Source: Diospyros lotus (Eukaryota; Streptophyta; Magnoliopsida; Ericales; Ebenaceae). From it: a stretch of DNA of 64,000 nucleotides. Location of the stretch: NCBI RefSeq assembly GCF_014633365.1, contig NC_068349.1, positions 18,986,753 to 19,050,752 of the forward strand. The letters are read 5' to 3'. Under the pieces are notes generated by a model. It was not told the DNA's origin. It made no database searches and worked only from the letters and a program-made list of their open reading frames with translations. Both the position numbers and the translations under genes were made by a program. Each line of letters begins with the position of its first letter. The stretch's first letter is position 1. Below are positions 1 to 10,578 of the stretch, one piece after another.

Positions 1-881
1 ATTTGCAAATTCTTTTAGAAGACTTATTACATCTTTTCAAATCCCTTCTAGTCTAGAGGGTCTAAGCTTCATAATTTTTTTTTTCATCATCACGCAACAT
101 AACTAATTGAACTTCTTCAATAAGGGCAGGTGAAATCTATGAATATTCTTTTTCTACTTCCATAATTAACATTACATCCTTTTGTTTTGTGTAATCTACA
201 TAACACTTCCAAGTAGGTTGTTGGTCTCCAATTATCTCAGCCATGATTATACATTTGACCTTCAAATGCAAACTCGAACTATAACTCCCAACAAATTAAA
301 GATAGGTCTCCAAATTATGATATTATACGAGTTGCGAGAAGCTACTAGCATTAAATTTTCCATAAAAGTTTGCTACCTTGACGATACCCAAAAGGTTACA
401 AGTAATTATTACTTCCTCAGAGACAATCGTTTGATTGTTAAAGTTAACTAAATGATTCATTAGTGACAACTTGTCTCTATCCACTTTAAGTTGGTCAAAA
501 GCATGTATGAATATGATATTTGTTGAACTCCTAATATCAATTAAAGTTTGATTAATATTGAAATTAACAACGATCATGGTTCAAAAAATTGCATTTGTGT
601 GTACCAATCATACACCCTCTAAGTCATGATCAGAGAAAGATTTTGAACGAGGTTTCTTCACCAAAATTTGATAAACCTCCCCACCTATTATATAGTTACA
701 TCTACTTGCCCAGGAATTAGGTATAGGGTTGCCTAGGATCGAGTTAATCGTCCCACCCAAACCTATTTGCTTTGGTTAATCCCTTTTGGAGGAAGAGGAA
801 ACTTCTTTCTTTTCTAATTTCCTTGAATCTGAATCATTTAGTTCATCAAGTTCTTGAAAATCATTGCATCTTTGAGCAATA

Positions 882-2121
882 TGTTAGAACGGGAGATGCT
901 ATGGCACACACCAAGAGGGGGGGTGAATTGGATATTTAAAAACTTAAATGATAAAACTTGAAAAACTTTTTAACCCAATTGAGGTTTTAGTGATTTAAAA
1001 TATAGAACATATGAAATGACAAATGTAAAGCAAGAAGAATAAAAGACACAAAGGATTTATAGTGGTTCGGCTTAAACTAAGCCTAATCCACTACCTTAGC
1101 TCCCACTAAGGATTTTAAACCAATTCACTAAAACCTCCTACTTACACAAGTAGGCCCTCTAGCTACACAAGCTAGGAAAATAGAAACAATACAAATGAAA
1201 GAGATAAGCTAAGAGTTAACACTCTTAGTTACAAGTTATCTCACAATGAAAAACAAGGCTTAACAATAAATTTACAATGATAGAATAGCAAAGCCTTGGA
1301 GAGAAAAATAAAACAATGAAAGCCCAAACACTGTAAGCTCGAATAAAATTATTTGCAATTGCTAGATCATCTCATTTCAGTCCATTAGCCTCTCCTTGAT
1401 CATCTATGAGTTGTATATATAAGCATCCATAAAGATTGAAGAAGAAACTAGCCGTTTTTGTGACCGTTGGAGTTCAAAAACTAGCCGTTATAAAATCTGT
1501 GAAACATAATAGTCGACAGAAGAAAAGATTAGTCAACTATTTTTACAAGTAAAACTAAGAATAGTCAATAGACATATACTGATAGTCGACTATTTTTAAT
1601 ACAAAAATCCAATAGTCGACAGACATACTTGAATAGTCGACAGTTGCTGAAATGTGAAGAAATTTTTGAATTTCATGAACAAAAATAGTCGACAGATCAA
1701 AAGGCATAGTCGACTATTTTTACTCAATAGTCGACAGATGCTAAAATAGTCGACAGATGCTTAAATAGTCGACAGAACATTAAAAACAGTCGACTATTTT
1801 GAAGCATAGTCAACAGAATAATCCTGATAGTCGACTATTCTTTAGAAAAACTTGAATTTTCAAAACAACCTTATTCGATTCTTTAAAAACTCATTTTGAT
1901 TATCTTTAAAACAAGTTGAGATTATCAAAAGTATATTTTTGAAACAAATCACACTCAACCTTACTCAATATTTCTTCTATAGGTTTTCATACCTTGCTTC
2001 AAAACTCATATATTAAAAATTCATTTTCTCATTCACAAAATCCATATAGATTGATTTTCATATATTGATTTTCATATAGACATTCATCAAAACCATTTCA
2101 TTACTCAAGAGTAAAATATCA
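882..2121 (-). mobile_element. Solo LTR of a Copia/SIRE-like family (family X, copy 1), 1,240 bp
   Basis: Starts TGTTAGAACGGG and ends GTAAAATATCA. It is flanked by the 5-bp target duplication CAATA (877-881 and 2,122-2,126), and its removal rejoins the Gypsy zinc-knuckle frame. It is nearly identical over most of its length to 51,924-53,513. Read on minus, its 3' end carries CACCCCCCCTCTTGG, a signature I associate with SIRE/Maximus Copia LTR ends. That orientation also gives a TATA box (minus, near 1,414-1,424) with a GTCGAC box array just upstream at 1,511-1,835. No internal coding region is attached, so this is a recombined solo LTR. Compared with copy 2 it lacks about 350 bp near its right end. 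Confidence 0.88.
1511..1835. repeat. Helically spaced array of GTCGAC boxes in LTR U3
   Basis: Exact GTCGAC cores follow an A at 1,511, 1,583, 1,613, 1,634, 1,687, 1,708, 1,729, 1,748, 1,767, 1,788 and 1,829, with decayed versions (GTCAAC, GTCAAT) at 1,531, 1,563 and 1,808. Most neighbours are 19-21 bp apart. Two forms alternate: AATAGTCGACAGA and a palindromic type close to AAATAGTCGACTATTT. On the minus strand the array lies immediately upstream of the LTR TATA box, which fits a promoter or enhancer role; function is inferred. Confidence 0.85.
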
Positions 2122-3420
2122 CAATATTCTCTTTCTCATATTCTAACGACAAAATTTGTATTCTTTCATTCCTTTTTTACTTGACCTTATATTTCTTCTC
2201 CATTAGTTGATCTTTCAAATCTACATATTCTTGTATTCTAGAATACAACTCTCGAAGGCTCTTAAGAGCTTTCTATAGAAGGTTAGTGGAAAGCCTTCAG
2301 TCTAAGATTCTACCTGTCAAAGCAGCTATAGCTACCTTTTTCATCTATATGATCAACCTCCTGTGTAACTTGCTGGAATTGCTCAATATAATAACGCAAT
2401 GATTTACCTTTTTCTTATTTAACTCGAAGTAAATTAACCCAAGATTTCTTTATCTTTTGATGACTCTCAAACCTTATTATGAACTTCTCAACTTTTTAAA
2501 CCTCTAAATACTCCTAGGTTCTAAATTATTAAATTAATCTTTAGCACTTTGTGGAAATCCACAACAAAGAAGTGCTTATGTTGGACTTCTATGGTTCATT
2601 TCCAACTTGTATTATGTAATATGAGCTATTGGATCATCTATACCATCATAACTTTCCAAAGAAGGAAAACTAAACCTATATGGAAGTTAATCCATTGAGA
2701 TGTTTTCAGCAAAAAGGTTCAATTAGAGAATAAGAAGAATCAAAGTCTGTTCGCTATTCCTGAAGCCTTTTTTCCATGATTTTCAACAACTTGTGCAATC
2801 GTTTTGGATCAATAAAAATCTCTAAATTTCTTATTCTTTCGTCATTGAACTTTTCATCTTCTTGATAAAATGCATACTTTCGATAATATTGAAGTTCTTT
2901 ATCAGTATGGTCTTTTTGGTGGTGATGATATCTTCGACTTATAATCATCTGTAATTCACTTCTATATTGTTGCTCTTCTTTCACCCAATTTTGTTCACAT
3001 GGCTTATCTTCCGTAGATTCTTCCAATAAGACTTCTTCATCCACACGATTTTCATCTCACTCGATGTGTTGATGATTCTTTTCGTGCTCAAAATTTTCTA
3101 CATTTTTTTCATTGTAATTTTCAAATCTAAAAATAGTTCATTATGCATTTTCATTGTAGATCTTAAAGCTTCATGCATTTCTAAAAATCACTCTTGTAAT
3201 ATGCATGATTCCATTGAAGCATTCAATCATTTTTCCACTTTTTCCCTCAAATTCATGTTTCCTTCTAGTTCATTGGTCATCTTCACAATTTTACTTGACA
3301 ACATTCACCAAACTCAATTTCTATACCTACTAACTTCCTTGAGCTCACCTTCTCCCTCACACAATTTTGCAAAAATTGTACATGCAAGGAATCTGGGAGC
3401 CCATGATGGGTTCTAATTGA

Positions 3421-4176
3421 TGAAGTATCGAATTTTGACTCCAATCCTAGCTATATGATTTTCTGCCTTATTTATAGGTGGCTAAGTGAATCAGCATTTC
3501 TCGTTTCTTGCTAGAGAGTCCCTACTTTTTCTCCATTTTTGTTGATGCCCACCACCTTTCACTTGTTGGTAAACAACAATCTTTCCCTTCCCCCTCATCA
3601 AAATGTTGAATACTAAATTCGAATCACACGAGGTCATCATAGAATTAAACCTAAATCACAAGAAATCGAGGTGGAATATATCCTACTTTTTTCTTCAGTT
3701 AGATAAAATATATCCTATTCTTTTTTAATGTCATTAATAGACTATTTATAAAAAAAAAGAACTAAAAGTGTTAAATTAAATCACATGGGGTCTTTATAAA
3801 GGACAATAATAAAGGTGCTGAAATTATTAATTGAAAGAAAGGGTTGACTAGTCAAAATAACCAATTCACCCTTGCTTTTGGGCAATAATTTTGATATTAG
3901 TATCGTTATTCTTTGATAAAATGACCAACCCATAAGAGGTTTGGGTTAAATTTACTTTATATTTTTTTACATAGTAATAATGATAGTGTAAAAATTATTT
4001 TTATGATAGAATCAAATGTTGAATAACACTATGTATCATTTTGCTAGTGATATGATAAGCCAAAAAAAAACAAAAAACTCTAGTAACAGTACCCTTATAC
4101 CAACACTTGATATCTTAGATTCAAGTTTGGTACACAATAGCTCCTTAGGTGGAGTTGTTTGTTGTATGATCTACTA

Positions 4177-4223
<47 letters not shown>

Positions 4224-4989
4224 GTAATTGATGACACTAATGACTAGTCACTAACATCTTTGGGGAACTGTCTAACTTAACAGTTAACATGGGCTTCTAG
4301 AAAGTTGATGACATAAGCTTTTATCAATAGAAGTCTCCTATAAGGAGTGATAAGGACTGCATTGGAGTTCACTAGAAAAGCCAATTGGATAATTAAGTAA
4401 GGTAAATGAAGAATTAAGGTGGGACAAAGATGCATACAAGGAATAAGAGTCCATAATTCAAGTATCACACTGTAAAAAAAAATTTCACAGTTCATTTATA
4501 AGCTTGTTAAATAAGTTGTTAGCAAGAAAGTAAGTGTCAAAATTAGCTTTCAAGCATTGAAGTTTGGTTGTGGCTAATTTTTATGAGGGATTTTCCTTTC
4601 TATCTATAGCTATCCATTAAGCCACTTAAGCTACCACTCAAAGATTTCAAACAATAATCTCGAGAAATAGGTATTAGAGGGACTAGTGTGCTACACCCGC
4701 TTTAAGAGTGTTGAACCATCCTAGGCTGGCATAATCCTCAATTTAAGATCAAAAGAATTTGACAATTTGTTAGGTTAAAAATGTCTTGTAGGATTGCTAT
4801 GCTGATGGTGAACGGTGGATTGCAAAGACTAAGGTGGAAAATGTGCCCAGTAAGCTTCGTAGGTTTAGAGTAGTTGTTGATTGGCTCTAGTATGATGTGG
4901 CCAACACATGATAATAGCGTTCCCCCCACATCCATCACCATGATGCCACCTTGGATAGCTCATAATGCAATTTTCTCGAATGAGTTGTC
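3421..4989. other. Non-coding AT-rich spacer with (GA)n microsatellite
   Basis: No coding frame, LTR pair or RNA gene that I can support. A (GA)n tract occupies 4,190-4,221. The 3' LTR expected for the minus-strand Copia that ends near 5,000 is not recognisable here. Short open frames at 4,277-4,495 and 4,738-4,941 have no family resemblance. Confidence 0.5.
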
Positions 4990-4999
4990 TCCACCATTT

Positions 5000-7898
5000 G
5001 CATAAGTACTGCCTGAACTTCTTGATAAAGACCTACTCTCATCTTGGCTCTCCTAACACACCTGATCATTCACATAGAATTACCTATAAGAGCCTTAAAT
5101 AGTGTTGCAACTTGGTTATTAAAACAACCTTGGTGAACATATCAACAACATCGTTTTCCCCTACAACTTTTATTAGATTTATCTCTTTCTTTTCCAAAAT
5201 CTCTCTAATAAAATGATGCCTCACTTCTATGTGTTTAGTTCTTTCATGGTGAGCTTGATTCTTAGTTAAGTGTATTTCACTTTAGCTATCACACATTAAG
5301 GTTGCCTCTATAATTTTCCCAAGTAATTCATTGTTAAGCCTTTCAACCATAAGGCTTCTTTTATAGCTTCTAAAACAACTATATATTCTGCTTCTGTGGT
5401 TGAGAGTGCCACCACAAATTGTAAACTTGTTTTCCAACTCACGGTTGAATTCCATAGCTTAAATACATATCCTGTGGTTGATCTTCTTCTATATAAATCT
5501 CCTGCATAATCAACATTTGTATATCCAAGTATGCTTGCTTCTTCTTCTATCTAAATCTCTTGCATAATCAACATCTCTATATCCAAGTATGCTTGATTCT
5601 TCTTCTATATTAACTCCACCATAAGACAAAACCATATTAATAGAACCTTTCAAATATCTAAAAATCCATTTTATAGCATTCCTTCGCAAGATTTTCCATA
5701 AACCTGCTGGTGACACTCATAGCATATGCTAGGTTAGGTCTTGTACACACCATGCTATACATTAGGCTAGCAACAACACTTGAGTAAGGTATCCTCTTTA
5801 TTTCCTCAATGCTCACTTTCTTAGTTGGTGATTGCTCAGACGATAGCTTAAATGTTGAGCAAATAGAACATTCACACCTTTAGCTCCTAACATATGAAAC
5901 TTCTTGATAAGTTTCACAAGGTAGGATCTCTATGATAGTAGGAGTTTCCTTTGTTGTCTGCCTCTTGAAATTTCTATACCTAAGATCTTCCTTGCCTCCC
6001 CCAACTCCATCATTTCAAAGGAAAATTTCAATTTCAACTTTAGTTCCTAAATTTCCTCATTTAATTGACTTGATATCAACATATCATCCACATATAGGAG
6101 TAGGAATATGGAGATCCTATTAGAAACATGCCTAAAATACACACAACATTCATTTGAACTCCTTTTATACCCTTGATTTAACATGAATGTATAAAATTTC
6201 TTATACCACCGCCTAGGGGATTCTTTCAATCCATAGAGGGACTTTCTCAGCAAGCATACTTGCGCCACTTTTCCTCCTAATTCAAATCCTTTTTGGTTGT
6301 TCCATTAGAATGTTTTCTTCTAATTCACCATGTAAGAAGGTAGTAGTTACATTCATTTGTTCTAGACTTATATTTAAGTGAGTTGTCATAGCAAGCAAAA
6401 CTCTAATGGAAGTAGGCCTTACTACTAGTGAGAATACTTCATTAAAATTTATCTCAGGCACTTGAGTGAATTCTCTTACTATCAACCTAGCCTTATACCT
6501 AGGTTTTTCATTTTTTTTCCAGCTCCCTCTTTAATCTTAAACAACCATTTACAACCAACTACCCTCTATTTAGGCGATTTATCTACCAAAGTCTAAGTTT
6601 GGTTCTTTCTTAGGGACTTCATTTTAGATTTCATGGTTGTTATCCATTTGTGAGAATTCTGGAGTGAACAGCCTCTTTATAAGTAAGAGGCTCATCTCTT
6701 GTTACTTTTATTACACTTGTGAGTGCATATGATACAAGATCAGAGAATCCATATCTCACTAATGGCTTGCTGCACCTCCTTGCCCTATCCCTATTGAGGT
6801 TATATTGATGTAGATTTATCTATTGGTCTGTATCTATGACATCCTCATATTCCTCACTATCCTCTCGATGATTAATTTCCTGATTATGACTATCCAAGTC
6901 ATTATCATGGACTTTATCTTGCAGTTCAACACCCATTGTCTTAGATTTTCCCTCTAAATCCTTTTGATCATCTATCTTAATGTCCTTAATAGTGGAATCC
7001 TCATCAAAGGTGACATCCTTGCTCACAATTGTCCTAGGAAAACCTAGTTCAGAATTCCATAACTTACATCCTTTTACTCCAGTTGGATAACCAACAAATA
7101 AGCACATTTTTTGCTCTAGGTTCTAACTTTCCTTGTTTTACATGTGCATATGCTAAGAACCCAAACACCCTCAAATGGTCTAGACTCAGCTTATGTCCAG
7201 ACCACATCTCATAGGGAGTCTTAATATCTATAGCAGCTAATGGAGACCTATTTATAACATAGGTTGCAGTGGCTACTACCTCCCCTTAAAATGCCTCAGG
7301 TAATTTTGCATGAAGCATCATGCATCTTTACCCTCTCAAGCAGGGTCTTATTCATTCTTTTTGCTAGTCCATTTTGTTTAGGATTACTTGGAGCAGTTAG
7401 GTGTCTTAATATACCATTTTCATTGCATAACTGGGTAAATTCCTTATTGCAAAACTCAAGGCCATTATATGTCATAATAATCTTTATTTTCCTTCATTTC
7501 TAATTTTCTATCATGGTTTTCCAAGTTTTAAATTCCTCAAACATATGGTACTTTAACTTTAAGACATAAACCCAAACCATCCTATAGTAGTCATCAATTA
7601 TAGATAGGAAATATCTAGAACCACCATGGGATAAATTCTGTGTAGGGCCCCATAAGTCTAAATGGATATAATCTAGAGGAGCCTTAGAGGAATGTATTGC
7701 TTTCTTAGGAAATTTAACCTTTACAACCTTTCCAAATATGCATGACTCACACTTGTCTAAATATATAATCTTTTTAGTACCCAATATTCCTTGCTTAGAT
7801 AATTTTTTCAGTCCTTGTTCACTGATATGTGTCATACTAGAATGCGATAGTTTAGTTTGTGCATAGACTTTATTTTCCTCTACTGTAGCTAAAGAGGA
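5000..7898 (-). pseudogene. Copia pol remnant: integrase, RT and RNase H
   Basis: From high to low coordinates: integrase zinc-finger and core region (7,860-7,500, with SKQGILG, CESCIFGK, HLDLWGP and FLSIIDDYYR); integrase C-terminal region (7,107-6,820, CLFVGYPTGVKGCKLW); RT (6,485-6,282, TTTFLHGELEENI; 6,268-6,047, LLRKSLYGLKESPRRWY and the catalytic YVDDM); and RNase H (5,716-5,510, AIKWIFRYLKGS). The 3' end retains a decayed V-DMFTK tail near 5,120. The pieces are in different frames with many stops, so it cannot encode a working polyprotein. Confidence 0.85.
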
Positions 7899-7905
7899 AT
7901 GCCAT

Positions 7906-10077
7906 TACAAGGTGTACCAATGTAAGGTTTTAATCCATTTTCAAAACTTTTTCGAAAAAGATGGATGAAGGCAGAGGAAACATAAACAAAATTGATCTTG
8001 TAAGACTCATTTCTCATCTCCATATGCTATACGAAACTAAACCATGCCATAAAGGGTTTAGTTAATATACCTTTGAACGCTTGAAGGTTGATGTAGAGGC
8101 TAGAATCCTCCCGGTGACAGCAACTCCTTGCTCCAAGAAACAACTCTCGAACCTTCCTTCGGTTAGATGAAACCGTCCCCCGAAAATCAAGGGGCCTAGT
8201 TAGTTCACACCCCAGTGAGATGATGAATCCCACCACTCTCTTTGTGTTAGACAAAGAGAATATGGGAGATTATGGGTTGAAATAAAATGGGTTCAAAGAA
8301 GAGAAACTCTCAAGATTGATAGTCTCACTATCAATAGCTATGAACTTCAATAGCTATAAGAGAAGCAAGAGGAATAATGGGGAAGGGAGCTAGGATGATT
8401 AGTTTTGTGCACTGAAATAGAGTGAAAAATGAGCCTAGGGTTTAGAGAAAATCTCACACAAAAGGCTAGGCAAAAAGCTCTCTCATTTTTCTATTCCATT
8501 CCTTTTATATTCAAAAACACACAAATCCTAGCTACCCAAATCCTCCAAATCGAACAAAAGACATGGTGGACAAGCTGGGGAACAAGGGGAGACTACAATG
8601 ACGCACGTCGTCCTTCCTTTCCATGTGCCCTAACTTTTCTGTTGCAAAAAACGATAAATGAACGTGCAAATTTGCAGAGGGATCGATAGAAACTGTCGAT
8701 CGTTTTCAAAAAACTATTGACAGTTTCTTTGTTATGTCAAAGGAAACTGTTGACAGTTTCCTCAAGCTGTCGATAGTTTTGGCCGCCAATTTCCAAACTT
8801 TCATATATTGCATCTAGGTTGGCTATTAATTCTTAATAGCACTTTCATTATCTCATAATGACATTTAGGCCCCAATTAACTCTTAACAGCATGCCCATCA
8901 ACACTTGACGATTACTCCTTATAAATTTGATCATTAAACTCGATCCGTTAACTCTTAACGGTAACATCATTAACTCTTAATAACGGTTTCAGCCTTAATC
9001 ATTTACTCAACCATCACACTCGGATATGTGTGTGACCTTCTAGGTTCAGTACTAAGTAGCAATCAAGAAACATCAACTCTTTGACATTGACCAAACATTT
9101 TAGTCTACAACGAGGATCTCTCAATCTCCTCGTTGTACCCTGAAAGACCATGAGTGACAACTAGCATTATGTCAGGGCGATCCTACCAGTAATAAAGTCT
9201 TACTTCAGAATAGAACCTATTTGGACTTTTGATTCTCGTGTACTATAATCCCTCCATCAATTATCATCCCGATCAAGTGAGAGTCATGGACTGATCAAAC
9301 TCACTAACTGGATGACTATGCCAAAATCAGTATGCTGAGATCGAGACGACACATCAGAACTTTTTCCTACATTGAAAAACTTTCCAATCAAGTGTACCAT
9401 GGCCTAAGGTTTCTACAATTAAGAGCACAACTGATCGCATAGGATGTTCATCTCACATCGAAGGTCGATGGATCCCATTAGCAATCACTTGCTTTCATAT
9501 GCCATTACATAGGGAGCACACAATGCATCTTCCACCTGGTAATCGGATGATTCTTTGCAACGGCAAATCCCTAGCATTGACACACAAGATAACCATGTTA
9601 CCTCCAGTTAAAGGACCAATAACATAATTGAAGACTATGACAGACCATAAATCCTTTAAGCCATGTGATCTATCACATGCGTCATATTCAATAAGTGTTC
9701 CACTAACACCTACCCACATGTATACTATATCTATCCTATGGATTACGACATGCAACTCACCATTCCTTATCATTAGCATCTCATACTAATTAAAGGTAGT
9801 ATCCCATGTGCCAGTATATACTTGACTAATTATAGTCACCTTCTAAGAAGTCTAAGGACTAGAAATTTATCATTAAGATATCTTTGTTACAAAGGTCAAT
9901 TGCCATATATTTTAACACTTAAGAATAAGACCTTTAATAGAAAATCTAAGGACTCATTCATATATAATGATTGAAGAGTTATAAATGAAGATATGACCTC
10001 AAAATATGAAAACACATTTTGTTATATATATATATATTGCAAGAATTACATCATTAGTCCCATAATTATAAATCTAG
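7906..10077 (-). mobile_element. 2.17-kb noncoding insertion in Copia pol, probably an LTR-like element
   Basis: This segment interrupts Copia pol between the protease and pre-integrase regions. The flanks share ATGCCAT (7,899-7,905 and 10,078-10,084), and deleting one copy plus the insert brings the two halves of pol together, apart from a small frameshift. It has no coding capacity. It carries CTGTCGA/GTTGAC boxes at 8,685-8,780 and, on the minus strand, a TATA-like ATATAAAAG near 8,500, the same layout as the solo LTRs elsewhere. However, I cannot find TG...CA ends beside the duplication, and 7 bp is not the usual 5 bp for LTR elements, so its class is open. Confidence 0.5.
8685..8780. repeat. 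Cluster of CTGTCGA/GTTGACAG boxes
   Basis: At least four boxes occur in about 95 bp: AAACTGTCGATCGTTT, ACTATTGACAGTTTC, GAAACTGTTGACAGTTTC (imperfect palindrome) and AGCTGTCGATAGTTTT. They resemble the GTCGAC arrays of the family X solo LTRs and lie upstream, on minus, of a TATA-like sequence. Confidence 0.6.
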
Positions 10078-10573
10078 ATGCCATCTAAATCTAGCATTAG
10101 GGCACCAACACTGACAGTAGCTTCACCACATAAAGTGGAAGCTTGCAAAACATAGATTCCATTTTGCATATTAGCTTTCATGCATATAAGAGACCCTCTA
10201 GACACTTTAAGAACTCCACCATCTCGTCTATAAGAGTAACCATTTTTATCCAATTCACCTAGAGATATTAGGTTCCATTTTAAATCTGGAACATATGCCA
10301 CATATGTTAAAGTCCTAATGGTTCCATCATGTAATTTAATTTTTATATCTCGTATTCCCATTACTCTACATTCATAGTTATTTCCTAACAATACCTTCCC
10401 TTCAATTATAACCTGAAAGTTTAGAAACCAATGACTATGAGGTGTCATATGATATGAACAACCAAAAGTCAAAATCCATACCTCATTTTCTTCCTTTTTA
10501 GAAACTACCAAGGCATCTGAACTGTCATATCCAAATTCACAAATAGATGTGATATTTTCAGAGCTACCTCTAT
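10074..10573 (-). pseudogene. Copia protease domain, catalytic motif lost
   Basis: An open stretch of 145 codons at 10,511-10,074 matches the Copia protease and pre-integrase junction (GCSYHMTPH, VMGIRDIKIKLHDGT, AYVPDLKWNLISLGELDKNGY). The canonical WILDSGCS catalytic site reads WILTFGCS, so the active-site Asp-Ser-Gly is destroyed. Its upstream partner (gag) resumes beyond the solo LTR at 13,121. Confidence 0.8.
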
Positions 10574-10578
10574 CTTAG

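Larger units (their letters stand above)
1..3420 (-). pseudogene. Decayed Ty3/Gypsy gag-protease, runs off left edge
   Basis: Read on the minus strand from about 3,416 downward. An N-terminal gag-like stretch contains a charged segment at 3,044-2,754 (many Glu/Lys, RRYHHHQKDH). A gag body full of stops follows to about 2,130. Next comes a decayed zinc knuckle ending IAQRC near 880, which is split by a solo LTR. A protease domain lies at 577-323. The protease retains the family pattern (LIDIRSSTNIIF, then KLKVDRDKLS-like residues), but the catalytic D-S/T-G-S motif has become D-I-R-S, so it is inactive. Frame breaks are frequent, so this is an old copy. RT and integrase would lie beyond the left edge. 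I could not find its LTR on the right; nothing convincing is visible at 3,420-3,700. Confidence 0.7.

Noticed and set aside
1511..1835. CRISPR-like array of short repeats
   Set aside because: Repeats are 6-12 bp with 8-9-bp spacers in a plant LTR. No cas genes, and true CRISPR units are longer; it is a box array of a retroelement.
3066..3416. 116-codon plus-strand frame rich in Phe/Ile
   Set aside because: The minus strand here reads as the N-terminal part of the Gypsy gag; the plus frame has no resemblance to any protein.
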